16,485 nucleotides of DNA from Nitrospirota bacterium (GTDB taxonomy: Bacteria > Nitrospirota_A > Leptospirillia > Leptospirillales > Leptospirillaceae), in NCBI GenBank assembly GCA_021829515.1, contig JAKBPM010000022.1, forward strand, positions 1-16,485, written 5' to 3'. How positions within the stretch are numbered: position 1 is the stretch's first letter; the number at the start of each line of letters is the position of its first letter. Of the stretch, positions 1 to 10,900 are shown in pieces. The position numbers and the translations under genes were made by a program. The notes below the pieces were generated by a model. It was not told the origin of the DNA and did not search any database. It saw nothing but the letters and a program-made list of their open reading frames with translations.

Positions 1-126
1 TGCCATCTTGTTCGCCGCCAACACCCGCGTGATCGCCGCCGTCAACGTCGTCTTCCCATGATCCACGTGACCAATCGTTCCAATATTCAGATGCGGCTTT
101 GTTCTCTCAAATTTTGCTTTGGCCAT
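1..126 (-). CDS. tuf: Elongation factor Tu, N-terminal part (downstream tuf copy, cut by window edge)
   Basis: EF-Tu is the GTPase that delivers aminoacyl-tRNA to the ribosomal A site. Only the first 42 codons are in the window; the gene continues past the left edge. The visible protein starts [19 protein letters not shown] and contains the P-loop GHVDHGKT at residues 19-26, which is diagnostic for EF-Tu. The ATG is at 124-126, with an AGGAG Shine-Dalgarno seven bases upstream. It follows fusA after a 39 bp gap with no terminator visible, which is the classic rpsL-rpsG-fusA-tuf order of the str operon. A second tuf gene ends at the right side of the window in the same orientation. The first 60 bases are noticeably richer in G and C than the neighbouring genes. 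Confidence 0.97.
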   Translation of the reverse strand, partial: MAKAKFERTKPHLNIGTIGHVDHGKTTLTAAITRVLAANKMA

Positions 127-165
127 TGCGTCACTCCTGAATTTATGATTGCTTAAATAAAATGA

Positions 166-2241
166 TTAGGATTTCGACTTTTCAATGATCTCATCTGCCA
201 CATTCTTAGGAGCTGGCTCATAATAGGCGAGAAGCATGGTAAAAATACCCCGCCCTTGAGTCATTGAACGAAGATCAGTTGCATACCCAAACATAGAAGC
301 CAGCGGAACATGAGCATCGATAACCTGCGCTCCAGCGCGGGCATTCATTCCAATGATCTTTCCACGCCGACTGCTGAGGTCACCCATCGTATCGCCTAGG
401 TATTCTTCTGGAACAACAACTTCAACATTCATAATGGGCTCGAGAATGACACCGCCGGCTTTCCTAACGCCATCCTTCAAAGCCATCGATGCAGCAATCT
501 TAAAGGCCATTTCAGAGGAGTCGACATCATGATAAGACCCAAAGGTCAGAGCCACTTTCATGTCAACGATGGGGAACCCGGCCAAAACCCCTCCTGCCAT
601 TGCCTCTACAACGCCCTTTTCAATGGCTGGAACATATTCTTTTGGAACAACACCGCCAACAATCTTGTTTTCAAATACAAAGCCTGAGCCGCGCTCCAGA
701 GGCTCTAATTCGAAAACAACATGGCCATATTGTCCACGACCACCGGTTTGACGAATATACTTTCCTTCGATCTCAACTTTTTGGGTGATGGTTTCACGGT
801 ATGCAACCTGGGGCTTGCCCACGTTTGCATCAACCTTAAATTCCCGTTTAAGCCGATCAACAATAATTTCAAGATGAAGCTCACCCATTCCGGAAATAAT
901 TGTTTGGGCAGTCTCTTCATCTGTTGATATACGAAGTGAAGGGTCTTCCTGAGAAAGTCGGCCCAAGGAAAGGCCAAGCTTTTCCTGGTCGCCTTTTGTC
1001 TTTGGTTCGATGGCAACAGAGATGACCGGATCCGGAAACTCAATAACCTCGAGAAGAACGGGATCGTTCTCATCGCACAGGGTATCTCCCGTTAAGGTAT
1101 TTTTGAGACCGACTGCGGCTGCGATATCTCCGGCATAGACCTCCTTGATGTCTTCCCTCTTGTCCGCATGCATCTTCAGGATGCGACCAATTCTTTCGCG
1201 ACCTTGACGGGTTGAATTATATACATAGGATCCCGCATCGACTCTTCCTGAATAAACTCGGAAGAAGGTGAGCTGGCCGACAAACGGGTCCGTCATAATC
1301 TTGAATGCGAGAGCGGAGAACGGGGCTCCATCATCGCACTTTCTGACCATCTCCGATTTGTCCTTGGGATTAATGCCAATGACATCTGGAACATCAAGAG
1401 GTCCTGGAAGATAGGCCAACACCGCATCAAGGAGTTGCTGAACACCCTTATTTTTAAAGGCAGAGCCACAGAGAACTGGGGTGCCTTTCATTTCGATGGT
1501 GATTTTCCGGAGAACTTTGACGATTTCCTCTGAGGTAATTTCCTCTTCTCCAAGAATTTTTTCCGTAATAGAATCGTCATGCATGGAAATGGATTCAAGA
1601 AGCATTTCTCGATATTTCTCGGATATTTCCCTCATATCCTCTGGAATATCAACAGTATCGAACCGCATTCCAGTGGGGTCGTTATAAACCACGGCCTTCA
1701 TCGTGACGAGATCAACGACACCCGAGAAGTTGTCTTCAGAGCCAATAGGAATCTGAATAGGAATCGGGTTCGCCTTCAAACGGTCAACCATAGTGGCCAC
1801 TGAAGCGTAAAAATCCGCGCCGACCCGATCCATCTTATTCATAAAAGCAATGCGGGGAACCCGGTATTTGTCTGCCTGTCGCCAGACAGTTTCCGACTGA
1901 GGCTCAACTCCTTGCACTGAATCGAACAGAGCGATCGCTCCGTCAAGAACCCGCAATGAACGCTCAACCTCAATCGTGAAATCGACATGCCCAGGCGTAT
2001 CGATGATATTGACACGATGGTCTTTCCAGACAGTGGTAATCGCGGCAGAGGTAATCGTGATCCCCCGCTCCCGCTCTTGGTCCATCCAATCCATGACTGT
2101 GTTTCCTTCATGGACCTCACCCATACGATGGACAACTCCGGTATAAAAAAGAATACGCTCAGTTGTCGTTGTCTTTCCCGCATCAATATGGGCCATGATA
2201 CCAATGTTGCGGGTTTTCTCAAGGGAATACTGCCGACTCAC
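166..2241 (-). CDS. fusA: Elongation factor G (EF-G)
   Basis: EF-G is the ribosomal translocase: it moves tRNA and mRNA by one codon on GTP hydrolysis and helps recycle ribosomes. The 691-residue length is normal for the family. The GTPase motifs are intact: AHIDAGKT at 17-24 (G1), RGITI around 59-63 (G2), DTPGH at 81-85 (G3), NKMD at 135-138 (G4) and GSAF at 259-262 (G5). Domain II follows from about 305, then domain III. Domain IV has GGRGQYGHV near 500-508 and the tip segment HDVDSSE starting at H571. The start is GTG, chosen because AGGAGG lies six bases upstream (2248-2253), overlapping the rpsG stop codon. No nearby in-frame ATG precedes the conserved N-terminus. It lies 10 bp after rpsG and before tuf. 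It looks like the housekeeping EF-G and not a tetracycline-resistance paralogue. Confidence 0.98.
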   Translation of the reverse strand: MSRQYSLEKTRNIGIMAHIDAGKTTTTERILFYTGVVHRMGEVHEGNTVMDWMDQERERGITITSAAITTVWKDHRVNIIDTPGHVDFTIEVERSLRVLDGAIALFDSVQGVEPQSETVWRQADKYRVPRIAFMNKMDRVGADFYASVATMVDRLKANPIPIQIPIGSEDNFSGVVDLVTMKAVVYNDPTGMRFDTVDIPEDMREISEKYREMLLESISMHDDSITEKILGEEEITSEEIVKVLRKITIEMKGTPVLCGSAFKNKGVQQLLDAVLAYLPGPLDVPDVIGINPKDKSEMVRKCDDGAPFSALAFKIMTDPFVGQLTFFRVYSGRVDAGSYVYNSTRQGRERIGRILKMHADKREDIKEVYAGDIAAAVGLKNTLTGDTLCDENDPVLLEVIEFPDPVISVAIEPKTKGDQEKLGLSLGRLSQEDPSLRISTDEETAQTIISGMGELHLEIIVDRLKREFKVDANVGKPQVAYRETITQKVEIEGKYIRQTGGRGQYGHVVFELEPLERGSGFVFENKIVGGVVPKEYVPAIEKGVVEAMAGGVLAGFPIVDMKVALTFGSYHDVDSSEMAFKIAASMALKDGVRKAGGVILEPIMNVEVVVPEEYLGDTMGDLSSRRGKIIGMNARAGAQVIDAHVPLASMFGYATDLRSMTQGRGIFTMLLAYYEPAPKNVADEIIEKSKS

Positions 2242-2251
2242 TTAATGCCTC

Positions 2252-2725
2252 CTACCACTTATAATGCGCGAACGCTTTATTGGCTTCCGCCATACGATGA
2301 GTATCTTCGCGCTTCTTAACCGAAGAGCCGACATTATTAGATGCATCGATAATTTCAGCGGCAAGCTTTTCTTCCATAGAATGGCCGGCACGAGATTTTG
2401 CCCCGGTCACCATCCAGCGAAGGGCCAAAGATATCCGACGATTGGGTCTAACCTCAACAGGAACCTGATAGGAAGCTCCACCCACACGACGTGACTTGAC
2501 TTCAAGGAGAGGCTTAACGTTATCAACCGCAAGTTTAAAGACCTTCAGTGGATCTGGCCCCATTTTCGTTGTCACAATATCCATAGAGGCGTAAAAAACA
2601 TTTTCAGCCGTTGATTTCTTCCCCTGCTTCATCAGGGTATTGATCATTTTTGAAACCAAACGGCTGTTAAACTTTGAATCTGGCAAAACCTCTCGTCGGT
2701 TTACCTGATTAGATCTACGCGGCAT
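2252..2725 (-). CDS. rpsG: 30S ribosomal protein S7
   Basis: S7 is a primary 16S rRNA binder that nucleates assembly of the 30S head and lines the E-site mRNA channel. The 157-residue length matches the E. coli-type short form. The family start MPRRSNQVNRREVLPDSKFN is clear, and the beta-hairpin around VGGASYQVPVEV (81-92) is followed by the basic segment RPNRRISLALRW. The ATG has a GGAG site eight bases upstream. The 44 bp gap to rpsL holds no obvious structure. The stop codon TAG overlaps the fusA Shine-Dalgarno, which suggests coupled translation of the two genes. S7 is the classical autoregulator of the str operon, but its known E. coli target lies in the rpsL-rpsG gap, and I see no matching fold in this much shorter gap. 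Confidence 0.98.
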   Translation of the reverse strand: MPRRSNQVNRREVLPDSKFNSRLVSKMINTLMKQGKKSTAENVFYASMDIVTTKMGPDPLKVFKLAVDNVKPLLEVKSRRVGGASYQVPVEVRPNRRISLALRWMVTGAKSRAGHSMEEKLAAEIIDASNNVGSSVKKREDTHRMAEANKAFAHYKW

Positions 2726-2769
2726 CTATTACACTCCAGAATTATTGAGTCAATCGTTCTAGGCGAAGT

Positions 2770-3144
2770 TTACGCCTTGGCTTTTTTCGAACCGTACTTG
2801 GAACGGCTCTTCTTCCGATTTGCCACACCAGCCGCATCAAGCGCTCCACGGACAATATGATATCTCACGCCAGGAAGATCCTTCACACGGCCGCCCCTGA
2901 CAAGGACGATCGAATGCTCCTGAAGATTGTGGCCAATACCTGGGACGTAAGCAGTGACTTCAAATCCATTTGTCATTCGCACACGGGCCACCTTCCGAAG
3001 GGCTGAGTTTGGCTTTTTCGGAGTAGTTGTATAAACCCGGACGCAAACGCCACGTCTTTGAGGGCATCTTGTCAACGCAGGGCTTTTGCTTTTATCCTGA
3101 ATCTTTTTTCTACCGCTGCGAACAAGCTGATTAATTGTCGGCAC
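2770..3144 (-). CDS. rpsL: 30S ribosomal protein S12
   Basis: S12 sits at the decoding centre and controls translational accuracy. The 124-residue length is normal. The segment [20 protein letters not shown] (K43, K44) and the loop [13 protein letters not shown] (K88, D89) are conserved and carry the wild-type residues at the positions where streptomycin-resistance changes arise, so a streptomycin-sensitive ribosome is predicted. The start is GTG at 3142-3144. GGAGG lies eight bases upstream (3153-3157), and the only upstream ATG in the same frame runs straight into a stop, so GTG is well supported. It lies 77 bp downstream of rpoC with no clear terminator, so the str genes appear to be continued from the polymerase operon. 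Confidence 0.98.
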   Translation of the reverse strand: MPTINQLVRSGRKKIQDKSKSPALTRCPQRRGVCVRVYTTTPKKPNSALRKVARVRMTNGFEVTAYVPGIGHNLQEHSIVLVRGGRVKDLPGVRYHIVRGALDAAGVANRKKSRSKYGSKKAKA

Positions 3145-3221
3145 TTAGCTTTCCTCCATTTTTCCGATTTCGGCCTCGCAAAAAGCGAACCTTGTCATTC
3201 TATTGATCGAGTCAGAATAAG

Positions 3222-6200
3222 TCAAGATCCTTCGGTTTCTCCCTCAAGGGGAATATAGGTCTTCCTAAACTTGGGAAAACCTGTCCCTGCGGGAATAAGT
3301 CGCCCGACAATGACGTTTTCCTTTAGACCTTGAAGATCGTCGGTCTTTCCATTGATAGCAGCTTCCGTGAGAACTCGAGTTGTCTCTTGGAAGGATGCGG
3401 CGGAAATAAAGCTCTCGGTGGAAAGTGCGGCCTTTGTGATTCCCAGCAGAAGAGGACTTCCGCTCGCTGGCTTCTTTCCCTCCGATATCAACCGAGCATT
3501 CTCTTCATCAAAGATCCCTCGATCCACCTGGCTCCCTACCATGAAAATGGACTCACCGGGATCATCGATCCTGATTTTTCGAAGCATCTGACGGACAATG
3601 ACTTCAATATGCTTGTCATTGATCCCCACCCCCTGGAGCCTATAGACCTCTTGGACTTCATTCACCAAGTAAGACATAAGGTTCTGTGGACCGAGGACCG
3701 TAAGAATATCATGCGGATTAACTGAACCATCCATGAGAGGTTCACCTGCCTCAACCCAGTCATTCTCATGAACACTCACATGCTTTCCCTTGGGAATGAT
3801 GTACTCTTTTTCTTCCCCAAGGTCATTAATCACTTTGACGGTTCTCGTTCCCCTTGACTGCTTTGAGTTAGCAAAGGTCACAGTCCCTTCAATTTCTGTG
3901 ATAATCGCCTGCTCCTTCGGTTTTCTTGCCTCAAAAAGCTCAGCAACACGAGGAAGACCGCCAGTAATATCCTTTGTCTTTGTCGACTCTCTTGGAATCT
4001 TGGCTAAAACATCTCCAGGGTACACCGTTGATTTTTCATCAACGAGAATATGAGCGCCTGTTGGTAAGGGATACTCTTTCCTGTTTTTGGTTCCAGTCTC
4101 ACGAACTTCAAGACGAGGACGAAGGTTTTGCTTTGAGTCAATAATCACACGGCTTTTTAGTCCTGAAATTTCGTCGATTTCTTCTTTCAGCGTCTGCCTG
4201 TCAATCACATCCTTGAAGTTACAAATTCCTTCAACTTCAGTGATGATTGGCGTGGAAAATGGATCCCACTCCACAAGCTTGGATCCGACGGTGACCCTCT
4301 GCCCATTCTCCACAAGCAGCTTGGCACCATAGACGACAGAATACCGTTCTTTTTCTCGACCATCCTCATCAATAATGACAATCTTTCCATTTTTCGACAT
4401 GGCGATATTGGAATTTTCATTATTTTTGACCGTGGTCAGGTTGTCGTAGCGAACAAGACCATCCCGCTTCGCTTCATGGATAGACTGCTTACCAACCTGA
4501 GCCGTTCCTCCGATGTGGAAGGTCCGCATCGTCAGCTGTGTTCCTGGCTCTCCGATCGATTGGGCTGCAATAATTCCGATTGCCTCTCCAAGCTCAACCC
4601 TCTTTCCACGGCTGAGATCTCGTCCGTAACAAGCGGCGCATACACCACGCTTCGACTGGCATGTCAAAACGGAGCGTATTTTAATGATATCAATTCCTGA
4701 ATCCTTGATTTTCTCAACTTCCTCTTCGTTAATTTCCTGTCCTGCGCGAAGGATCAGCTCAGGCTTCGAGGATTTGTTCTTACCAGAAGATCTGGGGGCA
4801 AATAGATCTTCGGAAGAGACTCGACCAAGGATTCTTTCTTCCAAGGGTTCAATCGTTTCGCCACCTTCAACAAGGGCCGTCACATCAATCCCATTCATCG
4901 TTCCACAATCTTCTTCAGTGATGATGACATCCTGTGCCACATCAACAAGACGGCGGGTCAGGTATCCGGAATTTGCTGTTTTAAGGGCTGTATCCGCCAA
5001 TCCCTTACGTGCTCCATGCGTCGAAATAAAATACTGGAGAACGCTCAGTCCTTCCCTAAAATTAGCAGTAATTGGGGTTTCAATGATTTCGCCGGAAGGC
5101 TTAGCCATCAGTCCCCGCATACCACCCAGCTGACGAATCTGCTGCGCAGAACCTCTTGCACCTGAATCCGCCATCATATATATCGAGTTGAAGTCTCCAG
5201 AGCTTCGTCCTTCCTTGACAGAGGCCTCTTCGTCCTTCAGCTCTTTCATCATTTCATCGGCAACCTGCTCAGTAATCTGTGCCCATTTATCGATAACCTT
5301 GTTGTAGCGCTCACCTGAGGTAATCAGACCATCGTTGTACTGAGCCTGAATCTCCTGAATTTCCTCATTTGCCTTTTCAATCGTCAATGATTTATGCGCT
5401 GGAATTCTCATATCACCGATTGCGATCGAAAGCCCTGACTTCGTGGCAAAAAGAAAACCGATTTGTTTGATATTATCAAGGAAGGTAACCGTTTCTTTCC
5501 GACCAGCATTCCTGTAGCAAAAATCAATGAGGTTCGTCAGGACTTTTTTATTTAACTCACGATTAATTGCCTCAAAGGGAATCTGAGAAGGCAGAATCTC
5601 ATAGAAAAGAATTCGGCCCACCGTTGTCTCGACTTTTTTCATTGGTCCGTCATTGGTATTCAGGCGAACATTAATTTTTGCATGGAGACCAACCTGACCA
5701 CTGTCGTAGGCAATACGGACCTCTTGCGGGGAGGAAAAATGCATTCCATTTCCTTTTTCCCCGGCCTTCTCTTTGCTCAAATAGTAGCAGCCAATGACCA
5801 TATCCTGGGTCGGAACCATGATAGGCTTTCCATTAGCAGGAGAGAGGACGTTGTTCACCGACATCATGAGCACCCGTGCTTCAAGCTGTGACTCAATCGA
5901 CAGGGGCACGTGTACAGCCATCTGATCCCCATCAAAGTCAGCATTGAATGCTGCGCAGACAAGAGGGTGAAGACGAATGGCTTTACCTTCAACCAAAACT
6001 GGATCAAATGCTTGAATACCCAGGCGGTGAAGCGTCGGAGCTCTATTCAGTAATACAGGATGTTCACGAATGACTTCATCAAGGATGTCCCAAACAATGG
6101 GATCTTCCCCCTCAACCCGCTTCTTGGCAGTCTTGATATTATTGACAAGACCTCGTTCCTCGAGTTTCTGGAAAATAAAAGGCTTGAATAGCTCAAGAGC

Positions 6201-7940
6201 CATCTTCTTGGGCAACCCACACTGACTCAGCTTGAGCTCAGGACCAATAACGATAACCGAACGCCCCGAATAGTCAACGCGCTTACCCAAGAGATTCTGA
6301 CGGAAGCGTCCTTGCTTTCCCTTGAGCATGTCGGATAGCGATTTTAATGGCCGCCTATTGGCCCCCCTAATGACCCGACCTCGTCGTCCGTTATCAAAAA
6401 GAGCATCAACAGCCTCCTGCAACATCCTGATTTCATTATGGATGATAAGCTGTGGCGTTGGGGATGAAACATCCAACAATCTCTTGAGTCGGTTGTTTCG
6501 ATTGATGACTCTTCGGTAAAGGTCATTCAGATCAGAGGTTGCAAAACGCCCACCATCAAGAGGGACAAGGGGCCTCAAGTCAGGGGGAAGAACGGGGATA
6601 ACATCTAAAATCATCCATTCAGGTAGATTGCCTGACTTTCTGAATGCCTCTACAATTTTGAGTCGCTTGGCGTGCTTTTTCTTTGTCGCCGAGCTTACTG
6701 CAGGATCAAGCATTTGCTCCTGAAGCTCATGCGCAAGCTTCTCCAGGTCGAGATTTCTAAGAAGGGACCGGATGGCCTCTGCGCCGATCTCTCCTTTGAG
6801 ATTTGACGAAGGGAAGTCTCGCCGAAGACGATCAAACTCCTCCTTGGCAATTGGACGATGCTTTGCAAAGGAAGAAAGAATTTCTTCTCGTCTCTTTTCC
6901 GATTCGGCAATTGTTTTAATAATTGGTGTAAAGGATTCTTCCTGAAGAACAACAATCATCATTCCTTTTTCAGGAGAGATCTCTTGGATACGGGTGCCAC
7001 TGCGAGCAATAATTTCGCCTGTTTCGGATGAGTAGAGATCGAGTGCCAGAAGCTGGCGCGATTTAAATTTGACCAAGTTTTTTGGGGTTTCGACACTCTC
7101 GCTTTTTTTCTTTTTCTTTCCCGGAGAATCAGACTGAGACTGGTCGACAAGAAGCACATCAATGCTGGGAAGATCCTTTTCCTGCAAGATAAAAACAGGA
7201 GTTGTATCTCTCTCTTTAAAGTAGGCTTGGGAGATTTGCTCAGGATCAATCTCTGAGGTGTTCCCTTGGGGATCCATTTGGATATACTTCACAGCTTTTT
7301 GGGAAAGAAGATCAAGAATCGACTTATTCTTTCCTCCGTCAATATCCGAAACGACAGTCCCTAAGTCAGTTAAAACATAGGATTCGAAATAGAGGATTTG
7401 ATCGAGGTCCTTGATCGTCATATCAAGGAGGTTCCCGATTCTCGAAGGAAGGCCCTTCAAAAACCAAATATGAGCAACAGGAGCCGCAAGCTCAATGTGC
7501 CCCATTCGCTCACGGCGAACCTTACTTTGAATAACCTCCACACCGCACTTGTCACAAATAACCCCACGGTGCTTCATTCGCTTATATTTTCCGCAGTTAC
7601 ACTCCCAGTCTTTGACCGGACCAAAAATCTTGGCGCAAAAAAGACCATCACGCTCAGGTTTGAAAGAGCGGTAATTGATCGTCTCAGGTTTCTTCACTTC
7701 CCCATGCGACCATGATCGGATCTTGTCAGGAGAAGCCAGCATGATCTTGATCTGAGAAAAAGAAAGCATGTCTGAATCAAAGGACTGAAAAATATCTCCC
7801 TTTTCAAGATCTCTGTGGCGACCTCTCTCAGAGGAATAGGTTGGAGCGTCAGCAGCATCAACGGAAAGTGCTGGATCTGCCAATGCTAATTCTTGCCCAG
7901 TAGGAGAATTATCCAGTTCATCATGCGACATATCAGTCAT
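3222..7940 (-). CDS. rpoC: RNA polymerase beta' subunit, enlarged
   Basis: Beta' forms the clamp, bridge helix, trigger loop and catalytic Mg site of RNA polymerase. The catalytic NADFDGDQM is at 666-674 (Asp 668, 670, 672). Zinc site 1 is C114, C116, C129, C132, and zinc site 2 is C1012, C1094, C1101, C1104. The trigger loop has M1138, R1139 and H1142, followed by an SI3-type insertion to about 1320. At 1572 residues it is about 165 longer than E. coli RpoC. An acidic extension of about 44 residues precedes the usual start of homology, and roughly 160 extra residues lie at about 196-360. AGGAG seven bases upstream supports the ATG at 7940, which overlaps the rpoB stop region by 8 bp. An ATG at 7931 is a weaker alternative. 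Confidence 0.98.
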   Translation of the reverse strand: MTDMSHDELDNSPTGQELALADPALSVDAADAPTYSSERGRHRDLEKGDIFQSFDSDMLSFSQIKIMLASPDKIRSWSHGEVKKPETINYRSFKPERDGLFCAKIFGPVKDWECNCGKYKRMKHRGVICDKCGVEVIQSKVRRERMGHIELAAPVAHIWFLKGLPSRIGNLLDMTIKDLDQILYFESYVLTDLGTVVSDIDGGKNKSILDLLSQKAVKYIQMDPQGNTSEIDPEQISQAYFKERDTTPVFILQEKDLPSIDVLLVDQSQSDSPGKKKKKSESVETPKNLVKFKSRQLLALDLYSSETGEIIARSGTRIQEISPEKGMMIVVLQEESFTPIIKTIAESEKRREEILSSFAKHRPIAKEEFDRLRRDFPSSNLKGEIGAEAIRSLLRNLDLEKLAHELQEQMLDPAVSSATKKKHAKRLKIVEAFRKSGNLPEWMILDVIPVLPPDLRPLVPLDGGRFATSDLNDLYRRVINRNNRLKRLLDVSSPTPQLIIHNEIRMLQEAVDALFDNGRRGRVIRGANRRPLKSLSDMLKGKQGRFRQNLLGKRVDYSGRSVIVIGPELKLSQCGLPKKMALELFKPFIFQKLEERGLVNNIKTAKKRVEGEDPIVWDILDEVIREHPVLLNRAPTLHRLGIQAFDPVLVEGKAIRLHPLVCAAFNADFDGDQMAVHVPLSIESQLEARVLMMSVNNVLSPANGKPIMVPTQDMVIGCYYLSKEKAGEKGNGMHFSSPQEVRIAYDSGQVGLHAKINVRLNTNDGPMKKVETTVGRILFYEILPSQIPFEAINRELNKKVLTNLIDFCYRNAGRKETVTFLDNIKQIGFLFATKSGLSIAIGDMRIPAHKSLTIEKANEEIQEIQAQYNDGLITSGERYNKVIDKWAQITEQVADEMMKELKDEEASVKEGRSSGDFNSIYMMADSGARGSAQQIRQLGGMRGLMAKPSGEIIETPITANFREGLSVLQYFISTHGARKGLADTALKTANSGYLTRRLVDVAQDVIITEEDCGTMNGIDVTALVEGGETIEPLEERILGRVSSEDLFAPRSSGKNKSSKPELILRAGQEINEEEVEKIKDSGIDIIKIRSVLTCQSKRGVCAACYGRDLSRGKRVELGEAIGIIAAQSIGEPGTQLTMRTFHIGGTAQVGKQSIHEAKRDGLVRYDNLTTVKNNENSNIAMSKNGKIVIIDEDGREKERYSVVYGAKLLVENGQRVTVGSKLVEWDPFSTPIITEVEGICNFKDVIDRQTLKEEIDEISGLKSRVIIDSKQNLRPRLEVRETGTKNRKEYPLPTGAHILVDEKSTVYPGDVLAKIPRESTKTKDITGGLPRVAELFEARKPKEQAIITEIEGTVTFANSKQSRGTRTVKVINDLGEEKEYIIPKGKHVSVHENDWVEAGEPLMDGSVNPHDILTVLGPQNLMSYLVNEVQEVYRLQGVGINDKHIEVIVRQMLRKIRIDDPGESIFMVGSQVDRGIFDEENARLISEGKKPASGSPLLLGITKAALSTESFISAASFQETTRVLTEAAINGKTDDLQGLKENVIVGRLIPAGTGFPKFRKTYIPLEGETEGS
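6861..7358 (-). other. Lineage-specific insertion in the RpoC clamp region (about residues 195-360)
   Basis: In E. coli the segment LYFESYV is followed after about 35 residues by GAEAI. Here LYFESYV (183-189) and GAEAI (386-390) are almost 200 residues apart. The last part of the spacer ([15 protein letters not shown], 362-376) aligns with the normal E. coli segment, so the extra material is about 196-360. It holds a lysine run (KKKKK, 275-279) in a Ser/Lys-rich linker, then a motif [19 protein letters not shown] (297-315) that resembles the beta-beta' module 2 repeat. This is the same site at which Thermus beta' has its large non-conserved domain. Boundaries are approximate because they come from alignment by eye. 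Confidence 0.8.
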
Positions 7941-10900
7941 TCAACTTCTCCTGTGTCTTTAGAAGTTCAATATCCAACGCGAGGCTTTGAAGTTCTTTTA
8001 TTAACACGTTGAAAGATTCCGGAAGGCCTGGATCGAGGTAGTTTTCTCCTCGCACAATGGCTTCATACATCCGGCTGCGCCCCGAAACATCATCGGACTT
8101 AACAGTCAAGAACTCCTGGAGCGTAGAGGCCGCACCATATGCCTGTAGGGCCCAAACCTCCATTTCCCCAAGACGCTGACCACCAAATTGAGCTTTTCCT
8201 CCCAAAGGTTGCTGCGTGACAAGAGAGTAAGGGCCAATTGAGCGGGCATGGATCTTGTCATCAACAAGGTGATGGAGCTTAAACATATACATCACACCCA
8301 CCGTTACGGGACGTTCGAATATCTCTCCCGTTTTGCCGTCAACTAGTTGGGTTTGACCTGTCTCAGAAATTTCTCCTTTTTTGAGCATGGCCTTGATTTC
8401 ATCTTCACTGGCCCCATCAAAAACAGGTGTCGCCACATGAAGCCCGAGAGCACGGGCAGCCATTCCCAAATGGGTTTCAAGTATCTGCCCCACATTCATA
8501 CGTGAAGGAACGCCTAAAGGATTTAAAATAATATCGACCGGAGTTCCATCCGGCAAAAATGGCATATCTTCGACGGGAACTATGCGAGAAACAACGCCCT
8601 TATTCCCGTGACGTCCTGCCATCTTGTCTCCGACAGAGAGCTTCCGCTTCATTGCCACATAGACCTTGACAAGTTTAAGCACTCCGGGTGCGAGCTCATC
8701 ACCTTTTTTTAGTCGTCCGATACGCTCGTCATGACGCATCTGGATAGCTTCAATTTTTTCCTTTGTTCGAGCCTCGATTGCTTGAAGCTCATCCTGCTCT
8801 TTTTGGTCCGAGAGCGTAATGGCAGAATAGTCACCCAGCTTTTCAAGGGTATCCGCTGTCAGACGGCGCTTTTTCTTGAGAATAACATCCCCTGTTTCAG
8901 CGTCGAGAATGTCTTCCTTGATGACTTTCCCCAGAAGGAAGGCTTTGATCTTTTCCTTCTTTTCTTCTTCGACCTTGCGAAGCTCTCCTTGATAAGCATG
9001 AGTAAGCGAACCAATATCCTGACCGTGAACAGGGGCCGAGACAATCGGCTCATCCTTTTCAACACCCTTACGGGAGAGGATTTTTACATCAACAACAATC
9101 CCTTCAATCCCTGCTGGAACCGTTAGAGAAGCATCTTTCCAGTTAGCCGACTTATCACCAAAGATGGCTCGCAGCAAACGTTCCTCTGGCGTCAGCTGAG
9201 TCTCTGCCTTAGGAGTTACCTTTCCTACAAGGATATCCCCCGGCTTAACCTCTGCGCCGATCCTGACAATGCCTCCCTCATCAAGATTTTTTAACGCCTC
9301 ATCGGACAGGTTTGGAATATCTCGAGTAATCTCTTCCTTCCCTTGCTTTGTTTCACGAGCCTCAAGTTCAAATTCTTCTATATGAATGGAGGTAAACATA
9401 TCATCGCGAACGAGGCGCTCACTAATCAGGATGGCATCTTCAAAGTTATACCCACCCCAAGGCATGAAGGCGACAAGGACATTTTGCCCCATGGCCAAAT
9501 CACCACGCTCGGTCGAAGGTCCATCCACAAGAACATCGCCTTTCTTGAACTTCGTTCGAGGGCTCAGAAGGACCTTCTGGTTAAGACAGGTATTTTGGTT
9601 TGATCGCCTAAACTTGATTAGCGGATAGGTCTTCATCCCTGTGTTTTTGTATTTGACGGTGAATGATGTTCCGTCAACCTTTACCACTTCGCCGTCCTCT
9701 GTCGCATAAATGACGTACCCAGAATCTCTCGCGACGACCTTTTCCATGCCCGTGCCGACTAGTGGGGCACTCGGGCGCAGAAGGGGAACGGCCTGGCGCT
9801 GCATGTTTGATCCCATAAGCGCGCGATTAGCATCGTTATGCTCCAAAAAGGGAATCAGTGCGGTCGCGACCGAGACAATCTGTTGGGGAGCCACATCGAT
9901 ATACTGCACCTGCTCAGGAGCTACGCTAATAAAATCCCCTTTGAAGCGCGCCGACACCTGCGACTCAGTCAATGCTCCCTTCTTGTCGAGCTTCGTGCTG
10001 GCCTGGGCAATAATGTACTTGTCCCCATCCATGGCCGACAAATAGACAATCTCAGGTTTAGCCACTCCATTTTCAACCACGCGGACAGGAGACTCGATAA
10101 AGCCGAAGTCGTTCACGCGAGCAAATGTCGCCAAGGAGGTAATCAAACCAATATTGGGACCTTCCGGGGTTTCGATAGGGCAGATGCGTCCATAATGGCT
10201 AGCATGAACGTCACGAACCTCGAATCCTGCCCGTTCTCTTGTCAAGCCACCAGGACCTAGCGCCGAAAGACGCCGCTTGTGGGTCACCTCAGCAAGGGGG
10301 TTCGTCTGATCCATAAACTGGGAGAGCTGGCTTGAACCGAAAAACTCCTTGATGATCGCGGTAACAGGCTTCACATTGATCGGATCTGAAGATATGACAC
10401 TCTCTGGATCACCTAGGTTCAAGCGCTCTTTTATTGCACGCTCCATCCTGACAAGGCCGATTCGGAACTGATTCTCCAGAAGCTCTCCGACAGAGCGGAC
10501 ACGACGATTCCCAAGGTGATCAATATCGTCAATTTCTCCTCTATTTTCGAGAAGGTCCACCATATACCGAATGACTTCTACAATGTCGGTTTTTGTAAGA
10601 AGCCTATTGGAAAGACTTTCGCGAATCCCTAGTTTAGAGTTGAGCTTCAGTCGACCAACAGATGAGAGGTCATATCTCTTGCTGTTAAAAAACGATTGAT
10701 CAAAAAACTGGCGTGCCGTCTCAACATGAGGGACCTCTCCAGGGCGAATCTTTTTATAGATCTCGACGACTGCTGGATCAGACTCAATACGGTGGGGATT
10801 TTTTGCAAGGTCAAGGAGCTCAAGGAGAAGATCATGCGATTTGTTCGTTGCTGAATAGACCAAAGAAAGGGTTGTTTTCTTGGCTTTTTTAGCAACATCC

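Noticed and set aside
3145..3221. Small hairpin (TCGC, five T, GCGA) in the rpoC-rpsL gap
   Set aside because: The stem is only about four base pairs and no T tract follows it; too weak to call a terminator or regulatory fold.
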